A stretch of DNA of 8,266 nt from Halanaerobiaceae bacterium. GTDB taxonomy: Bacteria > Bacillota > Halanaerobiia > Halanaerobiales > DTU029. Shown here piece after piece: positions 1 to 5,471 of this stretch (positions within the stretch are counted from its first letter, which is position 1; each line of letters starts with the position of its first letter). A program made the position numbers and the translations under genes. The DNA lies in NCBI GenBank assembly GCA_012521855.1, contig JAAYLO010000363.1:1-8266 (forward strand), given 5' to 3'. The notes under the pieces are model-generated. The model was not told the origin of the DNA. It saw only the letters and a list, made by a program, of their open reading frames with translations, and searched no databases.

Positions 1-194
1 CCGCTTACAAGCATTATATAAATCATACCGATATATCTTATAACCACTGACCTTATTATATATTCAAGGTAAAAAGGCAGGATAAGAAGGCTGAACCAGA
101 ATATATTAAGGAAGATAAGTTTAAATAATTCATCATACAATTTTATAAAACTCTCTTTTATTATTCTTAATGCAGCCAAAACAATACCCCCCAT
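1..194 (-). CDS. N-terminus of a YesL/DUF624-like membrane protein (partial, runs off the window)
   Basis: An open frame of 64 codons runs from an ATG at 194 to the window edge without a stop. It begins MGGIVLAALRIIKESF. Residues 11-26 are amphipathic, with K, E and D (KLYDELFK). They are followed by a hydrophobic stretch (about 27-43) containing LNIFWF and a Pro, then a second hydrophobic stretch (about 50-64). The order of helix, 'YDELF', 'LNxxWF' and proline resembles the N-terminus of YesL/DUF624 membrane proteins, which are often found near sugar-uptake genes; this family call is a recollection of the pattern and is moderate at best. The start is uncertain: the ATG at 194 has AGGA about 11 nt upstream, while an in-frame TTG at 179 follows GGGGGGT at good spacing and would give MAALRIIKESF. 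An in-frame TAA lies a few codons upstream of the ATG. A good promoter precedes it. Confidence 0.65.
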   Translation of the reverse strand, partial: MGGIVLAALRIIKESFIKLYDELFKLIFLNIFWFSLLILPFYLEYIIRSVVIRYIGMIYIMLVS

Positions 195-223
195 CGAGTA
201 AAATTTCCTACTACTTAACAATT

Positions 224-252
224 ATTATACTATAATTATATGCAAGAATCAA
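224..252 (-). promoter_or_regulatory. Sigma-A promoter for the partial membrane-protein gene
   Basis: On the minus strand TTGATT (247-252) and TATAAT (224-229) are separated by exactly 17 nt. The -10 is a perfect match and the -35 matches four of six bases. Transcription would start near 217, about 23 nt before the ATG at 194. It separates this gene from glyA, whose terminator lies just upstream. Confidence 0.7.
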
Positions 253-275
253 ACAAGCCAACCGGCAGCAATGAC

Positions 276-301
276 AAAGGGGCATAGAAGAATGCCCCCT
301 T
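276..301 (-). terminator. Terminator after glyA
   Basis: GGGGCAT (279-285) pairs with ATGCCCC (292-298) around a 6-nt loop, starting only a few bases after the glyA stop. On the minus strand the hairpin is followed by TTTGTCATT, a short and interrupted T-run. Termination is therefore likely but may be incomplete. Confidence 0.65.
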
Positions 302-304
302 GTA

Positions 305-1528
305 TTAAAAGCTGGACGTTAACTGATATACTTCTTCCCTGATCTCGAGAAGCTTATCATCATTATCAATATTATCAATAGTTTCAGTAATATATCTGGC
401 AATCAGTTTCATTTCCTCTTCCTTCATTCCCCTGGTAGTAACAGCGGGAGTTCCTATTCTGATTCCACTGGTCACGAAGGGGCTTTTTGTTTCAAAAGGA
501 ATGGTGTTTTTATTGACCGTTATACCCACTTTATCAAGGGCAGACTCCGCATCTTTACCGGTAATACCTTTATTGGTCAGATCAAGCAGCATCAGGTGAT
601 TATCGGTTCCCCCGGAGACCAGCCTGAATCCGTAATTTTTCAGCTCATCAGCCAGTACCCGGGCATTATTTATGACCTGCTTCTGATATTCTTTAAACTC
701 AGGGCTGTGGGCTTCTTTAAAGGTTACAGCCTTTGCTGCAATTATATGCATCAAGGGGCCGCCCTGAACACCGGGGAAAATGGCCTTATCAATGGCTTTC
801 CCGTATTCCTCTTTACAGATAATCATACCGCCCCGGATACCTCTGAGGGTCTTATGGGTTGTTGTGGTAACAAAGTCTGCAAAAGGAACCGGATTGGGAT
901 GGAAGCCGGCAGCTACCAGTCCGGCAATATGGGCCATATCTACCATAAAATAGGCTCCGATATCATCAGCAATCTGCCGGAATTTCTCAAAATCAATAAT
1001 CCTGGGATATGCACTTGCCCCTGCTACAATGAGTTCCGGCTTATATTTTTCGGCAAGCTCTGCTACCTGGTCAAAATCTATAGTTTCAGTTTCTCTATTA
1101 ACACCATAGTGTATAAAATTAAAATACTTTCCTGATAAATTTACTGAACTCCCATGGGTCAGATGGCCGCCATGTGTCAAATCCATGGCCAGGATTGTCC
1201 CTCCGGGAGGCACCATTGCAAAATAAACTGCCTGGTTGGCCTGTGAACCGGAATGAGGCTGTACATTAACGTACTCGGCATCGAATATTTTTCTGGCTCT
1301 CTCTATGGCCAGATTCTCAACCTTATCTACTACCTGACAGCCCCCATAATACCTCCTTCCAGGATAGCCTTCAGCATATTTGTTTGTCAGAACAGAACCG
1401 GCTGCTTCCAGTACAGCCTTGCTGACAAAGTTCTCTGAAGCGATAAGCTCTACATTTTTCTGCTGTCTCTTTTCTTCTTCTTTAATAAGATTAAAAATTT
1501 CAGGATCCACCTTTTCAACATACGACAT
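305..1528 (-). CDS. glyA: Serine hydroxymethyltransferase
   Basis: This cytosolic PLP enzyme converts serine and tetrahydrofolate to glycine and 5,10-methylene-tetrahydrofolate, the main source of one-carbon units. The 407-aa protein has the usual family length. Visible landmarks are ELIASENFVS (about 27-36), YAEGYPGRRYYGG (51-63), the PLP-phosphate segment QPHSGSQAN (90-98), VDMAHIAGL (196-204; Asp197 binds the pyridine nitrogen) and the PLP lysine in TTTTHKTLRG (Lys226). After the lysine loop the sequence reads GIRGG where GPRGG is usual, a small substitution. The ATG at 1528 is chosen because GAGGAG lies 9 nt upstream; an in-frame TTG at 1537 would touch the Shine-Dalgarno and is rejected. 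It lies downstream of ldh but behind a hairpin terminator, so it is probably transcribed from its own weak promoter or by readthrough. Confidence 0.98.
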   Translation of the reverse strand: MSYVEKVDPEIFNLIKEEEKRQQKNVELIASENFVSKAVLEAAGSVLTNKYAEGYPGRRYYGGCQVVDKVENLAIERARKIFDAEYVNVQPHSGSQANQAVYFAMVPPGGTILAMDLTHGGHLTHGSSVNLSGKYFNFIHYGVNRETETIDFDQVAELAEKYKPELIVAGASAYPRIIDFEKFRQIADDIGAYFMVDMAHIAGLVAAGFHPNPVPFADFVTTTTHKTLRGIRGGMIICKEEYGKAIDKAIFPGVQGGPLMHIIAAKAVTFKEAHSPEFKEYQKQVINNARVLADELKNYGFRLVSGGTDNHLMLLDLTNKGITGKDAESALDKVGITVNKNTIPFETKSPFVTSGIRIGTPAVTTRGMKEEEMKLIARYITETIDNIDNDDKLLEIREEVYQLTSSF

Positions 1529-1548
1529 GCTAATCAACTCCTCGAATA

Positions 1549-1614
1549 AAATAAAACAATAAAAGCAGAATTACTCTATATCTATTCTTTAAACCAGAGT
1601 AAAATCCTGCTTTT
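1549..1614 (-). terminator. Long hairpin terminator between ldh and glyA
   Basis: AAAAGCAG (1561-1568) pairs with CTGCTTTT (1607-1614). Inside it, TTACTC (1571-1576) pairs with GAGTAA (1597-1602), leaving a 20-nt loop. On the minus strand the stem runs into TTTTATTGTTTTATTTTATT, a good T-rich tail. It ends the ldh transcript just before the glyA Shine-Dalgarno. The internal loops and large terminal loop are unusual for a simple terminator. Confidence 0.7.
1575..1603 (-). promoter_or_regulatory. Possible glyA promoter inside the terminator hairpin
   Basis: On the minus strand TTTACT (1598-1603) and TATAGA (1575-1580) are 17 nt apart, each matching the sigma-A consensus at four of six positions. 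A start near 1568 would give a leader of about 40 nt for glyA. The match is weak and such matches arise by chance in AT-rich DNA, but some promoter is needed here if the surrounding hairpin terminates ldh. Confidence 0.3.
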
Positions 1615-1636
1615 AATAAATAAATTCAGTAAATTT

Positions 1637-2590
1637 TCAGTTGTTTTGTTCCAGATCAAGCCCTTTTATAATATCACCCAGCAGATTACCCGCTTCTCTC
1701 ATTTGCTCTTCTTCACCCTCTGAAAGCCTGAGGGTCAATACCCGTTCTATTCCCTTTGTCCCTACAACAGCAGGTAAACTTAAGGCAACATTGCTGAGCC
1801 CGTACTGCCCGTTTAGAATAGTAGATACTGTCAGAATAGAGTGTTCATTCCTGAAAATACTTTCAACAATTCTGGCAACACCAAGGCCTACAGCATAGTA
1901 TGTAGCTCCCTTTCTTTCAATAATCTCATAAGCTGCATTTCTGACCTTTCTTGATATTTCTTCTCTAAAATCCTGATTATTACATTGATTCCCACAAAAG
2001 ACACAGTATTCATTGAATGGCACCCCTGCTACTGTAGTGAGACTCCAGGCGGTAACCTCATGATCACCATGTTCCCCTAGGATATAGGCATGGATATTGC
2101 GGGGGTTAACCTGACAGTGTTCACTCAGTAAATACCGGAATCGGGAAGTATCCAGCACAGTACCTGAACCCATCACTCTACTGGCTGGAAGACCGGAAAT
2201 CTTGAAGGTAACATAAGTCAAAATATCAACAGGATTTGTTACTACCAGTATAATTCCATCAGTGATGTATTTCATGATTTCAGGAATGATAGACTTAAAG
2301 ACCTCTGTATTTTTCCTGACAAGATCCAGCCTGGTTTCACCCGGATTTTGATTGGCCCCAGCAGCAATAATAATCACTCCTGCATCTTTACAGTCTTCAT
2401 CATCTCCGCTCTTTATTTTCACCGGTTTTGCAAAGGCAGCACCATGGCTCAGATCCATAGCCTCTCCTTCGGCACGGCCTTTATCAATATCGATTAGGAC
2501 TATCTCTGAAGCCAGTCCCCAATTCATAATGGCATAAGCAGATGTAGCTCCAACCAGACCAGCCCCGATGATTACCACCTTATCTTTCAT
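1637..2590 (-). CDS. ldh: L-lactate dehydrogenase, probably activated by fructose 1,6-bisphosphate
   Basis: This cytosolic enzyme reduces pyruvate to L-lactate with NADH, regenerating NAD+ in fermentation. The 317-aa protein has the normal length. GAGLVGA (9-15) is the Rossmann glycine motif and Asp34/Asp36 lie at the end of beta-2, where NAD is selected. Gln81 in NQNPGETR marks lactate rather than malate dehydrogenase, which has Arg there. Arg87, Asn119, Asp147, Arg150 and the catalytic His174 in GEHGD are all present. Arg152 and His167 match the two residues that bind fructose 1,6-bisphosphate in bacillary LDH (Arg173 and His188 there), so allosteric activation is inferred. A Cys-rich segment, EYCVFCGNQC (194-203), lies in the variable loop after the active site. 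The ATG at 2590 has AGGGGAGG 9 nt upstream. It lies 33 nt after the DUF1540 gene with no terminator between, so both are probably one transcript. Confidence 0.97.
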   Translation of the reverse strand: MKDKVVIIGAGLVGATSAYAIMNWGLASEIVLIDIDKGRAEGEAMDLSHGAAFAKPVKIKSGDDEDCKDAGVIIIAAGANQNPGETRLDLVRKNTEVFKSIIPEIMKYITDGIILVVTNPVDILTYVTFKISGLPASRVMGSGTVLDTSRFRYLLSEHCQVNPRNIHAYILGEHGDHEVTAWSLTTVAGVPFNEYCVFCGNQCNNQDFREEISRKVRNAAYEIIERKGATYYAVGLGVARIVESIFRNEHSILTVSTILNGQYGLSNVALSLPAVVGTKGIERVLTLRLSEGEEEQMREAGNLLGDIIKGLDLEQNN

Positions 2591-2623
2591 GTCATTATAC
2601 CTCCCCTGTCTAAATGACTGTAT

Positions 2624-2782
2624 CTACTCTTCTTTAAAAAGCCTTGATTCAAAACTCATACAGTTTGTCTCTTCAGTATGAGCAGGGTTTTCATTATTAG
2701 TAGAAATATGCAGTTCCTCTACCTGGCAAAAGCCCTCTTCAAAGTATTTACATTCTTTAACACCACAATAAACCTCAATCAT
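2624..2782 (-). CDS. Small Cys-rich DUF1540 protein (52 aa)
   Basis: This short gene begins at an ATG (2782) preceded by GGAGGTG at 4-nt spacing, an excellent ribosome binding site. The product begins MIEVYCGVKECKYFEEGFC and ends with TNCMSF followed by a short charged tail. Its four cysteines are at 6, 11, 19 and 41. The pattern V-x-C-x4-C-x-Y/F-...-C-x-V/A-x-x-L/I-x-I, then a polar linker and E/T-x-C-x-S/T-F, is that of DUF1540. That family of small proteins is common in clostridia and bacilli; its function is unknown and the cysteines suggest metal (probably zinc) binding. It precedes ldh by 33 nt and is likely co-transcribed with it. A weak inverted repeat, CAGTG/CACTG (2796-2815), sits directly upstream of the Shine-Dalgarno. 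I saw no convincing promoter in 2783-2870, although one is expected because a terminator lies upstream. Confidence 0.88.
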   Translation of the reverse strand: MIEVYCGVKECKYFEEGFCQVEELHISTNNENPAHTEETNCMSFESRLFKEE

Positions 2783-2870
2783 TTATCATCACCTCCAGTG
2801 ATAATTTACCCACTGAAGCTGATATTAATTCATATTTTTATCCTGAGTATTTTACTATGTATTTTATTCT

Positions 2871-2896
2871 TAAGAAAACCGGTATTCCCGGCTTTC
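2871..2896 (-). terminator. Terminator after the ferredoxin gene
   Basis: On the minus strand GAAAGCCGG (2888-2896) pairs with CCGGTTTTC (2874-2882), a 9-bp stem with one G-U pair and a GAATA loop. It is followed by a short TT and AT-rich DNA. It lies 17 nt past the ferredoxin stop and separates that gene from DUF1540-ldh. Confidence 0.7.
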
Positions 2897-2913
2897 AGAA
2901 CTTATGACCATTT

Positions 2914-3084
2914 TTATTCCTGACTGATAGCTTCAACAGGGCAGACTTCGGCACAGGCACCACAGTCTATACAGAGATCAGGATCTATTACATACTGAGT
3001 ATCACCCTGACTGATTGCATCCACAGGACATTCTGGTTCACATGCACCACACATAATACATTCATCAGAGATTACATGAGCCAA
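2914..3084 (-). CDS. 2[4Fe-4S] ferredoxin, clostridial type (56 aa, TTG start)
   Basis: This is a small soluble electron carrier that serves pyruvate:ferredoxin oxidoreductase, hydrogenases and similar enzymes in anaerobes. The 56-aa product carries two classic C-x2-C-x2-C-x3-C-P motifs. Cys9, 12, 15 and Cys19-Pro20 form the first, and Cys38, 41, 44 and Cys48-Pro49 the second, so both cubane clusters should assemble. The halves are internally duplicated (CGACEPECPVDAIS and CGACAEVCPVEAIS), as in Clostridium ferredoxins. The start is a TTG at 3084, with AAGGGGGTGA about 5 nt upstream; no ATG is available in a suitable place. It has a perfect consensus promoter and its own terminator, so it is probably transcribed alone and strongly. 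A leader hairpin runs into the Shine-Dalgarno. Confidence 0.95.
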   Translation of the reverse strand: MAHVISDECIMCGACEPECPVDAISQGDTQYVIDPDLCIDCGACAEVCPVEAISQE

Positions 3085-3096
3085 TATATTCACCCC

Positions 3097-3125
3097 CTTA
3101 AAGAAAACTGTATTTTCCCTTTAAG
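3097..3125 (-). promoter_or_regulatory. Leader hairpin running into the ferredoxin Shine-Dalgarno
   Basis: In the transcript CTTAAA pairs with TTTAAG and, after a GG bulge, GAAAA pairs with TTTTC around a TACAG loop. This gives about 11 base pairs. The 3' arm ends with the AAG that starts the AAGGGGGTGA Shine-Dalgarno, so folding may partly mask the ribosome binding site or stabilise the 5' end. No known riboswitch or RNA family is recognised. The pairing is seen; a regulatory role is inferred. Confidence 0.4.
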
Positions 3126-3171
3126 TAACTACAAAAATAATAATGTAATTAAATTAATTATTACGATAATC

Positions 3172-3200
3172 ATTATATATGCAGGGAATAACAATGTCAA
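3172..3200 (-). promoter_or_regulatory. Perfect consensus sigma-A promoter of the ferredoxin gene
   Basis: TTGACA (3195-3200) and TATAAT (3172-3177) on the minus strand are separated by exactly 17 nt, matching all twelve consensus positions. The predicted start near 3165 gives a leader of about 80 nt. The -35 box lies within the palindrome AATGT-TG-ACATT (3193-3204), a possible operator. Confidence 0.88.
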
Positions 3201-3269
3201 CATTAATAGACTTTTTATTATATTAAAACAGTAATATTTTCAACCATGAAAGTTCCTCTTCTGTCTTCT

Positions 3270-4517
3270 CTAAATCAGGCTGGGTACAGTATTTGCACCA
3301 TGCGGCATTATATAAACCAGGCTTTCAGCGGAAATATTCTCCTGTAAAAATTTATTCAAATCAGATACAGGAGTCATAAAACATTTTCCGGCCTTATCTT
3401 CATCTAAGGAACTGTACAGGTATAAGGAATGATTTGCTGCTGTTCTTCCAATAGCATAGGCTTTATGGCCGCCCAGTTCAAAGCTCCTGTTTATCCGCTC
3501 TTCCAGATCCTCAGGGGAATCTGCCTCATCCAGCCATCTCTCAAAAACAGATTCACCGAGGCCTTCGCTGCATTCAGCTAAAAGGAGAATAATACCCCCT
3601 TTTTTCACACAATATGAAGCATTCTCCAGGGCTTTCTGGGCCTGATACATATTTATATCCTTTGGATAACCCCCTGCACTTACTATCACTATATCAGCAG
3701 CTTCTTTTATTGGTATAACTGAAGCCTCCTGACAGAGCTTTACACCCTCTTCCCAGGCCTTTAACCAGTGGCCGGCCACAAGTTCCACTGGTTCATTTGA
3801 ACTGTCAGCCACAACATTTGCAATAAATCTCAAGCCGCATTTTTCTGCAGCCTCAAGCATCACCCGGTGAAATGGATTACCCTCCAGATTGGCTGTTCTG
3901 GAAGCAGGATTCTTCATTAATGAATGGTGTTTTTCAATGGTTTCACGGCCGCATACGCCTGGCAAAAGTGATTTCCTCCCTCCCGAGTAACCGGCCATAT
4001 AATGGGGAGCGATTACCCCGACAGCACACAGTAAATCTGCTTCCTTGACCAGGGAATTTACATAAAGGGGAACGCCTTCGCTCAATTCGCCAAAATATAC
4101 AAGATTTTCATCACAATTATGGTTTTCCCATCTGAAATTAGAAGCAATATCATCCCCCAGGCTGTCATGAACCTCTTCAGCTGTCATGGGGCGGTGCATT
4201 CCTGCAGCTATCAATAGGGTAAACCTGTCCCTGGAAATCCCTGCAGAAAGGAGTTCATCCAACATGGGTTTCAAGACTATTTCATAGGGAACCGGTCTGG
4301 TAATATCATTTACCAGAATGAGTACATTTTCAACCTTCTCCATTCTGACAATCTCTGTCAGGGTTGGAGAAGCAATGGGACTCATAAAGGCTCTTTTTAT
4401 CCTCTCCTCCCAGTTAATCTCCCTGTCCCTTTTACTGAATTGCAAGACATGATAATCAAAAGGAATCTCCAGTTCCAGATGCCCTTTTCCATATTCCAGA
4501 ACGATTTTTCTCTCCAT
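3270..4517 (-). CDS. larA: LarA-family nickel-pincer 2-hydroxyacid (lactate) racemase
   Basis: LarA interconverts L- and D-lactate using a nickel pincer nucleotide cofactor; some family members act on other 2-hydroxyacids. The 415-aa protein has about the family length. All key residues of the Lactobacillus plantarum enzyme can be placed, shifted by two after the first: catalytic His108 (AAGMHRPMT), His172 (APHYMAGYSGGRK), cofactor-linked Lys182 ten residues later, and nickel ligand His198 (EKHHSLM). DITRPVP (71-77) and YQAQKALENA (291-300) are also family motifs. An active cofactor-bound enzyme is therefore expected, but the substrate cannot be read from these residues. The ATG at 4517 is chosen for its AAGGAG 10 nt upstream; a 23-residue upstream extension lacks such a site. 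It follows the HAD gene by 46 nt in one probable operon. The cofactor genes larB, larC and larE are not in the window. No convincing terminator follows. Confidence 0.9.
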   Translation of the reverse strand: MERKIVLEYGKGHLELEIPFDYHVLQFSKRDREINWEERIKRAFMSPIASPTLTEIVRMEKVENVLILVNDITRPVPYEIVLKPMLDELLSAGISRDRFTLLIAAGMHRPMTAEEVHDSLGDDIASNFRWENHNCDENLVYFGELSEGVPLYVNSLVKEADLLCAVGVIAPHYMAGYSGGRKSLLPGVCGRETIEKHHSLMKNPASRTANLEGNPFHRVMLEAAEKCGLRFIANVVADSSNEPVELVAGHWLKAWEEGVKLCQEASVIPIKEAADIVIVSAGGYPKDINMYQAQKALENASYCVKKGGIILLLAECSEGLGESVFERWLDEADSPEDLEERINRSFELGGHKAYAIGRTAANHSLYLYSSLDEDKAGKCFMTPVSDLNKFLQENISAESLVYIMPHGANTVPSLI

Positions 4518-4563
4518 CTTAGTTATTCTCCTTAATGTAATAATAAATACAGAAAAGACATTA

Positions 4564-5364
4564 TCATATGCCGAATATCTCAGCAAGGACAGTACTTACA
4601 CCTTCATTATCATGATTTCCGGCAATAATATCTGCCTCTTTCTTTACAGCGGGAGGGGCATTCCCGACTGCTATTCCAATCCCGGCAGCTTTAATCATGG
4701 AAATATCATTATAACTATCTCCAATAGCAATTACTTCATCCAGTGGAAGACCATGTCTTTCAGCTGTAATTTTCAGGGCATTACCCTTGGATACACCTCT
4801 GGCCATAAATTCAATAAAGAATTCCTTTGATCGGGTTATCTCTACAACACTACTATATTTCTCCTGAAAGTAAGCAAGAGACTTCTGCAGTTTTTCTCTT
4901 TCAATTTCTATAACCAGCATCTTGGTCGGTGCTTTTTTTATAAACTCCGATAATCTCCCCACAGCTTTTGACTCAATACCGCTAATCTCTCTGTACAATT
5001 CACTCTTTTCATTTCTCTCAGAAACATATAACTCATCATCCTGATATAAATTAAGATACAGGCCGGCCTTCTCTGTTTCAGAGATAATATCTTCAGCCAG
5101 AGCCAGGTCAATGGGTTGGTGATATATGACAGTCCCCTTTTCAAGGTCTCTGATATAGGCACCATTATAACAGATTATTTCTCCGCTTAAGTTTAATTTC
5201 CTGGCATATGGTAAGGAAGAACGATACATTCTGCCTGTTGCCAGCACTACCTTGATACCCATTTTTAGCAATTGATTTATTATATTTGCTGTTTTTTCAG
5301 TAATATTATGTCTGCTATCCAGCAATGTATCATCCAGGTCAATTAAAACCATTTTATAGTCCAT
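4564..5364 (-). CDS. Cof-type HAD-IIB family phosphatase
   Basis: This 266-aa protein has all HAD motifs of the Cof/YkrA group, usually cytosolic phosphatases of sugar phosphates, nucleotides or FMN. Motif I is DLDDTLLDS, with nucleophile Asp9 and acid-base Asp11. Motif II is LATGR with Thr43. Motif III is Lys193 in ARGVSKGNAL, and motif IV is IGDSYNDISM with Asp216 and Asp220 for magnesium. The C2-type cap lies between motifs II and III (about 80-190). The GVSKGNAL and GDSYNDxxMI signatures are typical of the Cof family; the true substrate is unknown. The ATG at 5364 follows GGGTGAG at a short spacing. It is the first gene behind a perfect promoter and is followed by larA. A role in clearing a phosphorylated metabolite linked to hydroxyacid metabolism is possible, but that is only inference from position. 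Confidence 0.93.
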   Translation of the reverse strand: MDYKMVLIDLDDTLLDSRHNITEKTANIINQLLKMGIKVVLATGRMYRSSLPYARKLNLSGEIICYNGAYIRDLEKGTVIYHQPIDLALAEDIISETEKAGLYLNLYQDDELYVSERNEKSELYREISGIESKAVGRLSEFIKKAPTKMLVIEIEREKLQKSLAYFQEKYSSVVEITRSKEFFIEFMARGVSKGNALKITAERHGLPLDEVIAIGDSYNDISMIKAAGIGIAVGNAPPAVKKEADIIAGNHDNEGVSTVLAEIFGI

Positions 5365-5420
5365 GTTCTCACCCGTTTCATTTTCTCTGTCAGTATCTCC
5401 AATTACATTAAACTATAAAG

Positions 5421-5454
5421 ATTATATCGATAATCAGAATCATTGTCAATTGAC
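5421..5454 (-). promoter_or_regulatory. Perfect consensus promoter of the HAD-larA operon with a palindrome on the -35
   Basis: TTGACA (5444-5449) and TATAAT (5421-5426) on the minus strand are 17 nt apart, matching the sigma-A consensus at all twelve positions. The start should lie near 5414, about 50 nt before the HAD ATG. The perfect 10-nt palindrome GTCAATTGAC (5445-5454) covers most of the -35 box, a usual place for a repressor site. The promoter is seen directly; repression is inference. Confidence 0.85.
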
Positions 5455-5471
5455 GAAAATGACTGAAGGGC

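Noticed and set aside
596..1135. Plus-strand frame of 179 codons opposite glyA
   Set aside because: It is entirely antisense to a well-conserved enzyme and has no recognisable motif or Shine-Dalgarno.
2796..2815. CAGTG/CACTG inverted repeat before the DUF1540 Shine-Dalgarno
   Set aside because: A 5-bp stem with a 10-nt loop is readily found by chance; no independent support.
2678..2923. Plus-strand frame of 81 codons, hydrophobic
   Set aside because: It lies antisense to the DUF1540 gene and the ferredoxin terminator, has no ribosome binding site, and its hydrophobicity reflects AT-rich antisense sequence.
3220..3237. Hairpin ATATTA/TAATAT downstream of larA as a terminator
   Set aside because: The stem is six A-T pairs with no T-run after it on the minus strand, so it is too weak to call.
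4938..5165. Minus-strand 75-codon frame inside the HAD gene
   Set aside because: It is out of frame within an intact gene and shows no family features.
5338..5376. Short upstream frame beginning MKRVRTW that overlaps the HAD start
   Set aside because: Its spacing from the nearest GGAG is poor and it is only 12 codons long, with no sign of conservation.
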